Shown: positions 41,123-49,727, numbered from the stretch's first letter. The stretch is DNA of 64,000 nucleotides from CAWFXC01 sp963819735 (GCA_963819735.1 CAWFXC010000002.1:496001-560000); one strand, 5' to 3'. Program-made: numbers and translations. The notes: generated by a model not told the origin, from the letters alone.

Positions 41123-42403
41123 TCAGACGCCGGCGAGGTAGTCGGCGAAGTTGTCGCGCATGATCCGGCGCTTGTCGTCGTCACCGAACGACCCGAGTTG
41201 GGCGCCGACGTACTCCGACGGGAACGCCAGGCCCTCGCCGTGCGGGAAGTCGGACCCGAACACGATCGGGCCGATGCCCACTTCGGCCACGACCCGCTCG
41301 ACGTTCTCCTCGGGGAAGGGTGCCACCACGAAGTGCCGGCGGAAGATCTCGCTGGGCCGGGCCCCGAGGTCGCCCCACTTCCCCTTGCGGCCCATCAGGA
41401 ACGCGTGATCCATCTTGCGCATGGTGTACGGCAGCCAGACCGTGCCCTGCTCGGAGAGACAGACGCGCACGTTCGGGTACCGCCCGAACAGATTGTGCAG
41501 GATCATGCCCGCGGTGAGCTCCATGGCCGGGCGGTCGCCCCAGTACATGACCCACTGGAAGGCGTCGAAGTTGCCGAAGGTCTCGTCGGGGTCCTCGCTC
41601 CAGTCGGCGCCGTACTTCTGGTAGTCGGTGCCACCGAGGTGCACCGCGACGCGCAGCCCCGCCTCGTTGATGCGCGCCCAGACCGGGTCGAAGACCGGAT
41701 CGGCGATCGACCGGCCGCCGAACGGGTTGTCGCGTCCGCCGTGCGCGTGCCCCGACTTGAACTGCACGATCGGCGTACCGGTCTCGATCAGGATGTCGAG
41801 CTCTTTGACCGCGAGATCGACGTCGGCGAGCGCGAGGTATGGCGGGAGGTACATGCGGCCCGCGTACGCATATCCGATCTCCTCGTGGATCCACCGATTG
41901 AACGCGCGGATGTTGGCGTACATCGCGTCGACGTCGTCGGCGAACTCGAACTCGATGTCGTGCGCGCTCGCCGGGAACATGAGCGCCTTGTCGATGCCCT
42001 GGTCGTCCATGAGCGCGAGCCGGAGATCGCGATTGCCGTATGCCTCGCGTTGCTCGCGGAACTGCGCGATGAGCTCCTTGCGTTCGGCGTCGTCGAGACC
42101 CTTGAGCGGGTTCAGGCGATTGAGCAACATGCCCGGCACCGCGGCGGTGTTCTCGTCGCCACCGCGCTCGGGCACGTCGCCCAGCATCTTGGCCAGCTCT
42201 TCGTTCGAGTAGGTGACCTGGCTGGAGTCGAACTTCGACGGTCGGCCCGCGAACAGTTGGAACTGTCGACCGTTCGCGTCGGTGACGTAGCGAATTGCCA
42301 GCTCGCGTTGCGACGGATCGATGTAGCGCTCATAGAGATCGAGTGGCTCGTTGAAGTGGTTGTCGGCGTCGTTGATCGCGTACGGCAGATCGGCTCTGGT
42401 CAT
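41123..42403 (-). CDS. Amidohydrolase-2 family protein (ACMSD-like)
   Basis: A 426-residue metal-dependent hydrolase/decarboxylase paralogous to the protein at 31203. ATG 42403 has GAGGAGG seven bases upstream, so the longer frame is discarded. Metal-site segments: INDADNHFNEPLDLYERYID (Asp-x-His rather than His-x-His), IVQFKSGHAHGG, AVHLGGTDYQ, CLSEQG and GSDFPHGEGLAFPSEY. This DADNHF-type subfamily is common in actinobacteria beside acyl-CoA genes. It is the first gene of a minus-strand operon with the two acyl-CoA dehydrogenases. It may hydrolyse or decarboxylate a ring-derived acid before beta-oxidation; this is inference. Confidence 0.86.
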   Translation of the reverse strand: MTRADLPYAINDADNHFNEPLDLYERYIDPSQRELAIRYVTDANGRQFQLFAGRPSKFDSSQVTYSNEELAKMLGDVPERGGDENTAAVPGMLLNRLNPLKGLDDAERKELIAQFREQREAYGNRDLRLALMDDQGIDKALMFPASAHDIEFEFADDVDAMYANIRAFNRWIHEEIGYAYAGRMYLPPYLALADVDLAVKELDILIETGTPIVQFKSGHAHGGRDNPFGGRSIADPVFDPVWARINEAGLRVAVHLGGTDYQKYGADWSEDPDETFGNFDAFQWVMYWGDRPAMELTAGMILHNLFGRYPNVRVCLSEQGTVWLPYTMRKMDHAFLMGRKGKWGDLGARPSEIFRRHFVVAPFPEENVERVVAEVGIGPIVFGSDFPHGEGLAFPSEYVGAQLGSFGDDDKRRIMRDNFADYLAGV

Positions 42404-42471
42404 CGTGGACCTCCTCATCGGAGCGCGTGTGCCGAGCGTACGCTGCGCCTGCACTGCTCCCAGGGGGTCAG

Positions 42472-43272
42472 ATGGACGACGCGCCGCACGCGCTCATCAG
42501 TGAGACCGACGGCATCATCACCGTCACGCTCAACCGGCCGAGCAAGCTCAATCCGATCAGCCCGCAGACCACCGAGACGCTCTGGCAGGCCGTCAACGCG
42601 CTCGGCGACCGCGACGATCTGCGCGTGATGGTCATCACCGGCACCGGCCGGTACTTCACCGCCGGCCTCGATCTCAAATTGATGCACGGCGATCGCATAC
42701 CGGGCCCCGACGCGTCGGGATACGCGTGGCGACGCGGGTACCGGTCGCACCATCTCCTCTACGACGAGATGGAGAACATCGAGAAGCCGATCATCATCGC
42801 CGCCAACGGGCCGTGCCTCGGTGCCGGCACCGAGATGGCGGTGTCGTGCGACTTCCGCTTCTGCACGCCGGAGTCGCACTGGGGTCTGCCCGAGACCCGC
42901 AGCATGGGTGCCATCCCGGGCAGTGGCGGCGTGAGCCGGCTCACCCGCCTCGTCGGCACGCACTGGGCGAAGTGGATGGCGCTGGCGGCGCAGGACATCA
43001 GCGCCGACGACGCGCGGATGATGGGCTTGGTGCACGCGATCCATCCGGTCGACGATCTCCTCGACCGGGTCTACGAGTTCGCGCACGGCCTGATGCAGAT
43101 CGACCCGGAGACGATCGCGCTGGCGAAGCTCGTGATCGACGCCTCCGATCCGCAGGACCGCGAGAAGGTGCGACAGGTGGAGCGGCTCGCCAATACGCCG
43201 CTCGTGCACATGGGTCTGGGCAAGCCGGCGGCCGACCACCGCAGCGCGGGACGGAAGCCGGCCGGCGCGTAA
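42472..43272 (+). CDS. Enoyl-CoA hydratase/isomerase family protein
   Basis: A 266-residue crotonase. ATG 42472 follows AGGGGGT; TACGCT at 42439-42444 could be its -10 box. VTLNRPSKLNPIS, GTGRYFTAGLDLKLM and ANGPCLGAGTEMAVSCDFRF define the fold. Unlike the other crotonases here it keeps the E144-equivalent (GLPETRSMG), while the E164 position appears to be tryptophan or lysine (HWAKWMAL). So one catalytic glutamate of the hydratase pair is missing. It could be an isomerase or hydrolase. Divergent from the amidohydrolase operon; convergent with the SDR at 43309. Confidence 0.87.
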   Translation: MDDAPHALISETDGIITVTLNRPSKLNPISPQTTETLWQAVNALGDRDDLRVMVITGTGRYFTAGLDLKLMHGDRIPGPDASGYAWRRGYRSHHLLYDEMENIEKPIIIAANGPCLGAGTEMAVSCDFRFCTPESHWGLPETRSMGAIPGSGGVSRLTRLVGTHWAKWMALAAQDISADDARMMGLVHAIHPVDDLLDRVYEFAHGLMQIDPETIALAKLVIDASDPQDREKVRQVERLANTPLVHMGLGKPAADHRSAGRKPAGA

Positions 43273-43308
43273 CCGGCGCGCCCGCACCGGCGGATGCCAC
43301 CCCCGGGG

Positions 43309-44070
43309 TCAGACGCGGCGGGTGATGCCGCCGTCGACTCGGATGATCGCCCCGGTCGTGTAACTCGACGCGTCGCCGGCGAGGTACAGCGCGGCCCCGA
43401 CGATCTCGTCGGGCTCCCCGATCCGGCCCAGCGGCGCGCCGGTCTGGTTCAGCGCCTCGGGTGCCCACGCCTTGGTCACGTCGGTTCGGAACGCGCCGGG
43501 CATGATCGTGTTGACCCGCACCGTCGGTGCGTACGCCTGTGCGAGGCCCATCGTCAACGCGTTGAGCCCGGCCTTGGCGCACGCGTACGGCACCTCGTTG
43601 ACTCCCACCATCAGCGACCCCGCAGTGCTCACGTTGATGATCGATCCGCCACCGGCGTCGCGCATGCGCGCGCCGACGAGCGCGCCCAACCGGAAGGGCC
43701 CTTTGAGGTTCACACCGAACGTCTTGTCGTAGAGCTCTTCGGTGACCGACGCGAGATTCTCGTAGAGCGGCGACATCCCCGCGTTGTTCACGAACACGTC
43801 GACGCGGCCGAATTCGTCGTACACCGCGTCGACGAGCGCCCCGCACTCGTCCCAGTGCCCGACGTGGCAGGCCACCGGGAACGCGCGGTGTCCGAACTCC
43901 GCCTCGACCTCCCGGGCGAGGGACTCGCACGCGTCGAGCTTGCGACTGCTGATCACGACGTCGGCGCCCGCGTCGGCGAATGCGCGCACCATCGAGCGGC
44001 CCAATCCCCGGCTCCCCCCGGTGACCACCGCCACCCGGCCCGTGAGATCGAAGTGATCGCCGACGGCCAT
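43309..44070 (-). CDS. Short-chain dehydrogenase/reductase
   Basis: A 253-residue FabG-like SDR with ATG behind GGGGAG. Cofactor motif GGSRGLGRSM with SSRKLD after beta-2 (an R-K pair that favours NADPH), NNAGMSPLYE, serine in NVSTAGS, YACAK for Tyr-Lys and TGAIIRVDGG at the end. It likely reduces or oxidises a ketoacyl or ketone intermediate. No operon partner is evident: the StrR-like gene upstream on the same strand is 105 bases away. Confidence 0.9.
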   Translation of the reverse strand: MAVGDHFDLTGRVAVVTGGSRGLGRSMVRAFADAGADVVISSRKLDACESLAREVEAEFGHRAFPVACHVGHWDECGALVDAVYDEFGRVDVFVNNAGMSPLYENLASVTEELYDKTFGVNLKGPFRLGALVGARMRDAGGGSIINVSTAGSLMVGVNEVPYACAKAGLNALTMGLAQAYAPTVRVNTIMPGAFRTDVTKAWAPEALNQTGAPLGRIGEPDEIVGAALYLAGDASSYTTGAIIRVDGGITRRV

Positions 44071-44175
44071 GCGCGTCTCCCCTCGCGAACTCGGCGGCGT
44101 CGCGGTGACCCCGACGCCGTCAGTCTCGCGTATCCGGCTCGGAGAGCAGGACGCCGATGCTGAGACGACCCGGGA

Positions 44176-45210
44176 TCACGCGCGGCGACGGATCTGGCCT
44201 TCGAGCGTCTCGGCGAATCCGAGCCAGAAGGTGGCGCGACGGCGCGCTTCGTCGGCGACCTCGTAGATCCGGCTCAGCGGCACCGCACCGAGGTGTTCCC
44301 AGCAGTCGACCTGGTCGACACACGTCGAGTCGAACCACGCGACGAAGTCTTCCCCACCCTCGCGCCCGGTGAAGGCGCAGTCGCCGCGCAGCGCACGCTC
44401 GACGCGGGGTTTGCGGGAGAGAAGGCCGAGCACCGTCGCCTCTGGTTCCGGCTCGAGGGTGGACCCGGCCGGCGCGGCGTCGTCGGGGGTGGCGAGCTTG
44501 TTGCGCACGCTGCGCACCGTCTCGGGTGACGCGCCGACGACGGCGGCGATCGCCCGGAGTGACGCGTCAGGACGGCGCGTCAGCTCCTCGGCGATTCGGG
44601 CCCGCACCGCGACCGCATCGAGCGGGCGCACGCGTCCGTCGCGTCCGATCCGGCTCTGCACCGCAACGGCCGCGGCGTTGCTCCGCGGCTCGGCGACGGC
44701 CAGCTCTTCGCGCAGGCGGGCGACCGTCTTCGGCGAGATGCCGCACACGCCAGCGATGGAGCGATCGGAGCGGTCGGGGTGGGAGCCGAGGATCCGGCGC
44801 GCCGCGACCCGACGTTCGGCCAGGCTGAGCGGGAGGCCGTGCCCGACGTTGCACCGGACGAACTCCACATAGGCATCGTCGGGAGAGCCGTCGAACAGCA
44901 CCGCGCCCAGGTGGGTGAGCCCGAGCTGCCGCGCCGCCGCCACCCGGTGCTGCCCGTCGATCACGGCGTGATCGGACCGGTTGACCACGATCGGGGGCCA
45001 ATCGCCCGCCAACTCGGTGAGAGTCGCCACGTGGGCCGCGTCCAACCCCCCCTCGCGCAGCGACGGCCCGACCCGGAGGGAGTCGAGGGCCAGCTCGGCC
45101 GTCGGGACCTCGACCGGCTCGGCCGCTCGGATCACGACACGCGGTGCCGTACGGGTTCCCGTGCGCTCCGTGGTGCGTGGCGCGGTGGTGACTGTCTGAG
45201 TACGCGGCAT
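44176..45210 (-). CDS. StrR-like regulator with ParB N-terminal domain
   Basis: A 344-residue DNA-binding protein. Residues ~35-145 form a ParB/sulfiredoxin-type domain: LRVGPSLREGGLDAAHV, PPIVVNRSDHAVIDGQHRVAAARQLG, FVRCNVGHGLPLSLAERRVAARRIL. Two helix-turn-helix units follow (RSIAGVCGISPKTVARLR and SLRAIAAVVGASPETVRSVR). A separate C-terminal domain ends ATFWLGFAETLEGQI. This order matches StrR-type activators of antibiotic clusters (StrR, Bbr, NovG), not chromosome-partition ParB, which lacks the second HTH and has a different box. No antibiotic genes are in the window. The upstream region has a 20-base palindrome and a long inverted repeat that may be its targets. Confidence 0.83.
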   Translation of the reverse strand: MPRTQTVTTAPRTTERTGTRTAPRVVIRAAEPVEVPTAELALDSLRVGPSLREGGLDAAHVATLTELAGDWPPIVVNRSDHAVIDGQHRVAAARQLGLTHLGAVLFDGSPDDAYVEFVRCNVGHGLPLSLAERRVAARRILGSHPDRSDRSIAGVCGISPKTVARLREELAVAEPRSNAAAVAVQSRIGRDGRVRPLDAVAVRARIAEELTRRPDASLRAIAAVVGASPETVRSVRNKLATPDDAAPAGSTLEPEPEATVLGLLSRKPRVERALRGDCAFTGREGGEDFVAWFDSTCVDQVDCWEHLGAVPLSRIYEVADEARRRATFWLGFAETLEGQIRRRA

Positions 45211-45234
45211 TGGCGAACCCCCGGTTCCCGGAAA

Positions 45235-45254
45235 TCAAACTACCGGTAGATTGA
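45235..45254. promoter_or_regulatory. 20-base near-perfect palindrome upstream of the StrR-like gene
   Basis: TCAAACTACCGGTAGATTGA pairs at nine of ten positions with itself and lies 25-44 bases before the regulator's ATG, in an AT-rich patch that also holds potential -10 sequences (AATACAACTAAAT on the plus strand). It is a good candidate for autoregulation by the StrR-like protein or a TetR. Confidence 0.6.
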
Positions 45255-45337
45255 AATACAACTAAATGATTTCGTCAAGCGACCTGCTTCTGCCGCGTCC
45301 AACCCGCGCCCGACTCCCCTTCCTTCTCGCGCGCCCA

Positions 45338-45389
45338 CGAACATCTCGGAGTTGACGTACGCAGACGAGCGCGAACTCCGAGATGTTCG
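45338..45389. repeat. Perfect 16-base inverted repeat with 20-base loop
   Basis: CGAACATCTCGGAGTT (45338-45353) is repeated exactly in reverse complement at 45374-45389. The spacer is 20 bases. It lies between divergent genes (StrR-like and TetR), so it is not a normal terminator. It could be a binding site for a protein that contacts widely spaced half-sites, a REP-like mobile repeat, or an RNA hairpin in a long leader. Confidence 0.75.
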
Positions 45390-45467
45390 GGAGGGGCGGG
45401 AGGGGGCCGAGAAGAGCGGGCGCAGTTGGTCGGGTGGCGGGCCGGTCCCGACCTCACTTGTAGGGTG

Positions 45468-46184
45468 ATGGCGCAGCCGGAACGGGTCGGAGACGATCGG
45501 TTCGAGCGGCCCCGATCGAGCGAAGAGAGCGCGGCGCCCGTGGTCACCCAACAGGAGTCACGGCCGGCACCGCCGGCCGCCCGACCCAAGAACCCGACCA
45601 AGCCCGAGCGTTGGAACGAGATCGTCGACGCCGCGGGCCACGTGTTCAACGAGAAGGGCTACCAGGCCGCGCGCATCGAGGACATCGCCGCACGCGTCGG
45701 CCTCCTCAAAGGGAGCCTCTACTACTACATCGACAGCAAGGAAGACCTGCTCTACGCGATCACCGACTCCGGCCACGACAAGGGCCTGACCACGATCGAC
45801 GAGGATGCCGAGACCCGCGCCGCCGACCCACCCACCCGGCTCGGCGCCTTCATCGCGCGGTGGATGAGCATCATGCCGTCGAACCCGGAGTACGCGTCGG
45901 TGGCCGAGCGCGACGTGAGGCTCTTGAGCGACGAACGCCAGGCCGCAGTGATGGAGAAGCGCAACCGCATCCACCACTTTGTCCGCCGGATCATCGAGCA
46001 GGGCATCGCCGAGGGGTACTTCGACGCGTCGCTCGACGCCGGGGTCGCTACCAACAGCCTGTTCGACCTGCTCAACAGTTCGACTCGCTGGTTCCGGCCC
46101 ACGGGTCGGCTCACGTACGAAGACCTGATCGCGTACTACCGCGCGTTCGTGCTGAAGGGCCTCCGCGCCGAGCCCGAAGTCTGA
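45468..46184 (+). CDS. TetR-family regulator next to the Liv transporter genes
   Basis: About 238 residues from ATG 45468. The N-terminal ~40 residues are a proline-rich extension (SRPAPPAARPKNPTKPERW). The helix-turn-helix follows (EIVDAAGHVFNEKGYQAARI, IAARVGLLKGSLYYYIDSKED), a pattern like FadR/KstR2-type lipid regulators, with helical FAIL-type ligand domain after it (TRLGAFIARWMSIMPSNPEY). The start is uncertain: TAGGGTG ends right at the ATG, while GTG 45540 has a weak purine run. The stop codon lies inside a perfect 14-base tandem duplication. Convergent with livF by 34 bases. It probably controls nearby catabolic or transport genes. Confidence 0.85.
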   Translation: MAQPERVGDDRFERPRSSEESAAPVVTQQESRPAPPAARPKNPTKPERWNEIVDAAGHVFNEKGYQAARIEDIAARVGLLKGSLYYYIDSKEDLLYAITDSGHDKGLTTIDEDAETRAADPPTRLGAFIARWMSIMPSNPEYASVAERDVRLLSDERQAAVMEKRNRIHHFVRRIIEQGIAEGYFDASLDAGVATNSLFDLLNSSTRWFRPTGRLTYEDLIAYYRAFVLKGLRAEPEV

Positions 46185-46198
46185 AGCCCGAAGTCTGA
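46171..46198. repeat. Perfect 14-base tandem duplication across the tetR stop codon
   Basis: AGCCCGAAGTCTGA occurs twice head to tail, at 46171-46184 and 46185-46198. The first copy ends with the tetR stop TGA. The second is outside the gene and is followed by a partial third (GGCCGGAAG). Same unit length as the repeats at 30317-30358. Confidence 0.8.
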
Positions 46199-46218
46199 GG
46201 CCGGAAGCGCACGCGCCC

Positions 46219-46926
46219 TCAGCGCGCGTCGACCTCGGTGTCGCCGGCGTAGAGCGAGAAGATGCGTTCCTCGTCGAGCTCGGAGGCGGGCCCCGAGTAG
46301 ACGATCTCCCCCTGGTTCAGCAGATAGACCGTGGCCGCCAGCGCGAGCGCCCGGCTCACGTACTGCTCGACGAGCAGCAGCGAAGCGCCTTCGTGCGCGA
46401 TCTTCTCGAGGAACTCGAAGATGCGATCGACGACGAGCGGCGCGAGACCGAGCGACGCTTCGTCGACCAGCACGATGCGCGGGTCGGCCACGTATGCACG
46501 CACGAGAGCGAGCATCTGTTGCTCTCCCCCGCTGAGCGTCCCTGCGATCTGCCGCCGCCGATCGCCGAGCACGGGGAACGTGTCGACCGCGCGCTCCCAG
46601 GCCTCTTTCTCCCCGCCCCGGCGGGCGTAGAGGACGAGGTTCTCGCGCACGCTGAGCGACGGGAAGATCCCCCGGCCCTCGGGGATGTGACAGATCCCCT
46701 GGGCGGCGCGCTGATAGGGGCTCAACTTCGAGATGTCGACGCCGTCGAGGACGACCGCACCATGCTTGGGGCGCAGGAGGCCCGACGCCATGCGCAGCGT
46801 CGTCGTCTTCCCGGCGCCGTTGGGACCGAGCAGCGCGACCACTGACGAGTCGGGGATCGAGAGCGACACTTCGCGCAGCACGGTGGTGTCGCCGTATCCC
46901 CCGGTGAGGTGTTGGATCTCGAGCAT
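46219..46926 (-). CDS. livF: Branched-chain-type ABC transporter ATPase, LivF-like
   Basis: A 235-residue ATPase. Walker A GPNGAGKTT, Q-loop in AAQGICHIPEGRGIFPSLSV, signature LSGGEQQ, Walker B RIVLVDEAS and switch His replaced by glutamine in LLLVEQYVSRAL, as usual for LivF. ATG overlaps the stop of the LivHMG gene (TGATG), so the two are coupled. With the LivG domain of that protein it would form the ATPase pair of an importer for hydrophobic amino acids or, in actinobacterial catabolic regions, carboxylic acids. Which substrate is imported cannot be read. Convergent with tetR. Confidence 0.9.
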   Translation of the reverse strand: MLEIQHLTGGYGDTTVLREVSLSIPDSSVVALLGPNGAGKTTTLRMASGLLRPKHGAVVLDGVDISKLSPYQRAAQGICHIPEGRGIFPSLSVRENLVLYARRGGEKEAWERAVDTFPVLGDRRRQIAGTLSGGEQQMLALVRAYVADPRIVLVDEASLGLAPLVVDRIFEFLEKIAHEGASLLLVEQYVSRALALAATVYLLNQGEIVYSGPASELDEERIFSLYAGDTEVDAR

Positions 46927-49727
46927 CAGACGCCCTCCGCCGCCGCCGGTGCACGCGGTGCCACGGCGATAGCAGCCTCGACCTCTTCGGAGCCGAGGTA
47001 GGCCGCCTGCACCAGCGAGCTGGCGCGCACCTCCTGCGCCGAACCATTGAACAGCGGGCGGCCAAAGTCCATGACGTAGATGTGCTCGCACACCTCCATC
47101 ACCAACGACATGTCGTGTTCGACGAGCAGCAACCCGGCGCCGCGCCCGGCGACGACCCGCTGCAGCACCGCGCCGAATCGTTCCGTCTCGGTGGGGTCGA
47201 GCCCCGACGACGGCTCGTCGAGCAGGATGATGTCGAACGGTCCGGCCAGGCTGCGCGCCAGCTCGACCAACCGGCGCTCCCCCGAGGTGAGCAGCGCGGC
47301 CTGCCGGTCGCGTAGCGTGCCGATCCCGGTGAGCTCGATCGCGACGTCGACCGCGTCGACGACCGTGCGGCGCTCGGCCGGACGCGCCACGAGCTGGCTG
47401 ACGACATTGCCACCGGCCATGGCCGCCTCGCGCCCGAGCGCGATGTTCTCTTCGACGGTCAGCGACGGCCACAGTTCCGACTTCTGGAACGTGCGCCCGA
47501 GCCCGCGCCGCGCGCGTGCCGCGGGGCCGAGGCGGGTGACGTTGTGGCCGTCGAGGAGTACACGCCCGCGCGTGGGGCGCACCAGGCCCGAACACGCGTT
47601 GAACGTGGTGGTCTTCCCGGCGCCGTTGGGACCGATGAGCCCGGTGATGCGTCCGCGCGGCGCCTGGAGGCTCAAACCGTCGACCGCGACCAGACCGCCG
47701 TAGCGGACGACGAGCTCGACGATCTCGAGACCGGCTCCGACCCCCGGCGTCGGCGTCGGCGTCGCGTGGCCATTGGTGTGGACCGGTTCCAACGCCACGG
47801 TGGGCGCGGACGCGCGCGGCGAAGCGAGAGCGGGCGTACCGACCGGCGCCGGCGCCACCGGGCGACGCCCGCCCAGGCGGTCGAGGAAGTTGCGGATCGG
47901 GACCGGCACCGACGCCGGGCGCCGCGCCTGCAACCCCACTCCGATCACCGCGAACCCGAACAGGATCTGCAGGTAGATGTTGATGTCGTCGACCGTCACG
48001 TACGCAGGGACGAGCTGGAACAGGGCGGCGGCCATGATCGCGTACCACGGCGCGCCACCCAACACGAGCACGACGAGGGCCAGGATGGTCAGCGAGTTGA
48101 ACGCGGGGAACGACGTGCCGTTGATCGAACCCACGAAGCCTGCGTACAACGCGCCGAAGATGCCGGCGAAGAACGCGGAGACGCAGAACACGAGCACGCG
48201 GGTGACATTGGTGGTCGCGCCCTGGGTGTCGAGCGCCATCGGCGAGTCGGAGAGCGCGCGCAGGAGCCGTCCCAATCGCCCGCGCGTGAGCGCGACGACG
48301 ACGATCGCGCACACCACGACACACGCGAGGACCACGTAGTAGTACCCGCGATCGCTCTGACCGATGCTGGGGCGCGCGGCGCGGATTCCCGCCGCGGTGG
48401 GGCCGAACATGATGTCCTGCGTGTAGAACATCTGCTCCAACATGATGCCGAACCCGAGGGTCGCGAGCGCGAGGAAGACACCCGAGAGCCGGATGGCCGG
48501 GATCGCGATGATCGCCCCGACCGGTACCGCGATCAACCCCGCCAGCAGGAGCGCCGGGAGCCACGGGATGCCGTGGTCGCTGATGAGATGGCCGAAGGCG
48601 GCGGCACCGACTGCGGCCAGACCCAGCTGGGCGAGCGATACCTGACCCGACGTGCGGACCAGCAGACCCAACGACAGGAAGAGGATCACGTAGAGGAGTG
48701 CGATCGTCCACGCCGCCAACTTCACGCCGACGAGATCAGGGATGAACACGAGGACACCGACGAGGATGGCGGCGCCGGCGATGCTCACGCGCGGCGGCGC
48801 GGTGTAGGCGACGCGGGGCGGGGGTGGCGGTGGCGAGCGCCGGAGTGCGAGCAGCCGGCGTGGGGTCACGAGCAGCGCGACGAACAGCACGATGAACGGA
48901 ATGCTCGCCGGCAGCCCGCCGAGCCAGTTGATGTCGCTGACGTACTTCGTCGACAACGCGGCGGCGATGCCGATCAGCAGCCCGCCGGCGTACGTCAGCG
49001 GAAGGTTGGAGAAGTACCCGACCGCGGCGGCGCCGAACGCCTGCACGACGAGCAGGATGAGCAACAGGACACTCAGGCCGATCGTGGGACCGAGCAAGAG
49101 TCCGGACATGGCGGCGAACATCGTGCCGATGACCCACGCCCACCGACGCACGCGCGTGGGATTGGTGCCGGCGACGTTGACGAGATCGGGATTGTCGACA
49201 ACCGCGCGCATCGCGACGCCGAGACGCGACCAGCGGAAGAAGAGGTACAGACCGATCGCGGAGACCAAGGCGATCACCATCGTGATCAGCTGGTTGTACC
49301 CGACGTTCACGTCGAACACGGTGAACGTCGAGGTCGGCAGGAAGTCGGGGAACGGCACGAAGGTGCCGGCGTCGGCCCACGTGTTGCCCCAGAGCGTCAG
49401 TGCACCGGCGATCCCGAGCGCGAGCCCGATCATGCCGACGACCTGGTACTGGGTACCGACCTGCGACAGCATCCGCGTGAGGAGCTCGAGCATCAACCCC
49501 ATCAACGGACCGAGGACGAAGAGGCAAACCACCGCCGCGATCGGCCAGGCCACGCCTTCGCGTACGTGCATCCAATAGAAGACGTAGGCCGCCACCGCGG
49601 CGATCGCGCCGTAGGCGAAGTTGAAGACGCCGGAGGTCTTGTAGGTGAGCACGAGACCGGTGCCCGCGAGCCCGTAGACAGAACCGGCGGTGAGGCCGAT
49701 CACGATGAACGGGAGAAAGTCCTGCAC
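46926..49727 (-). CDS. Fused LivH-LivM-LivG: two permeases and an ATPase in one chain
   Basis: A 933-residue protein. Residues ~1-290 are LivH-like (GLTAGSVYGLAGTGLVLTYKTSGVFNFAYGAIA). Residues ~318-600 are LivM-like (LSLGLLVRTSGQVSLAQLGLAAVGA, FLALATLGFGIMLEQMF). After a Pro/Ala linker (~620-665) comes a LivG-like ATPase with Walker A GPNGAGKTT at ~698-706, Q-loop GLGRTFQKSELWPSLTV, Walker B IILLDEPSSGLDP and switch His in VEHDM. The ABC signature is LTSGE rather than LSGGQ. GTG start with GGGGGTCGAC upstream. In most bacteria these are three genes. With LivF (next gene) and the binding protein at 50191 it completes one importer. Confidence 0.9.
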   Translation of the reverse strand: MQDFLPFIVIGLTAGSVYGLAGTGLVLTYKTSGVFNFAYGAIAAVAAYVFYWMHVREGVAWPIAAVVCLFVLGPLMGLMLELLTRMLSQVGTQYQVVGMIGLALGIAGALTLWGNTWADAGTFVPFPDFLPTSTFTVFDVNVGYNQLITMVIALVSAIGLYLFFRWSRLGVAMRAVVDNPDLVNVAGTNPTRVRRWAWVIGTMFAAMSGLLLGPTIGLSVLLLILLVVQAFGAAAVGYFSNLPLTYAGGLLIGIAAALSTKYVSDINWLGGLPASIPFIVLFVALLVTPRRLLALRRSPPPPPPRVAYTAPPRVSIAGAAILVGVLVFIPDLVGVKLAAWTIALLYVILFLSLGLLVRTSGQVSLAQLGLAAVGAAAFGHLISDHGIPWLPALLLAGLIAVPVGAIIAIPAIRLSGVFLALATLGFGIMLEQMFYTQDIMFGPTAAGIRAARPSIGQSDRGYYYVVLACVVVCAIVVVALTRGRLGRLLRALSDSPMALDTQGATTNVTRVLVFCVSAFFAGIFGALYAGFVGSINGTSFPAFNSLTILALVVLVLGGAPWYAIMAAALFQLVPAYVTVDDINIYLQILFGFAVIGVGLQARRPASVPVPIRNFLDRLGGRRPVAPAPVGTPALASPRASAPTVALEPVHTNGHATPTPTPGVGAGLEIVELVVRYGGLVAVDGLSLQAPRGRITGLIGPNGAGKTTTFNACSGLVRPTRGRVLLDGHNVTRLGPAARARRGLGRTFQKSELWPSLTVEENIALGREAAMAGGNVVSQLVARPAERRTVVDAVDVAIELTGIGTLRDRQAALLTSGERRLVELARSLAGPFDIILLDEPSSGLDPTETERFGAVLQRVVAGRGAGLLLVEHDMSLVMEVCEHIYVMDFGRPLFNGSAQEVRASSLVQAAYLGSEEVEAAIAVAPRAPAAAEGV

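Noticed and set aside
44176..45210. Chromosome-partition ParB and a nearby origin
   Set aside because: The protein has the StrR-type two-HTH layout, there is no ParA gene, no dnaA/gyr genes and no 16-base parS-like clusters.
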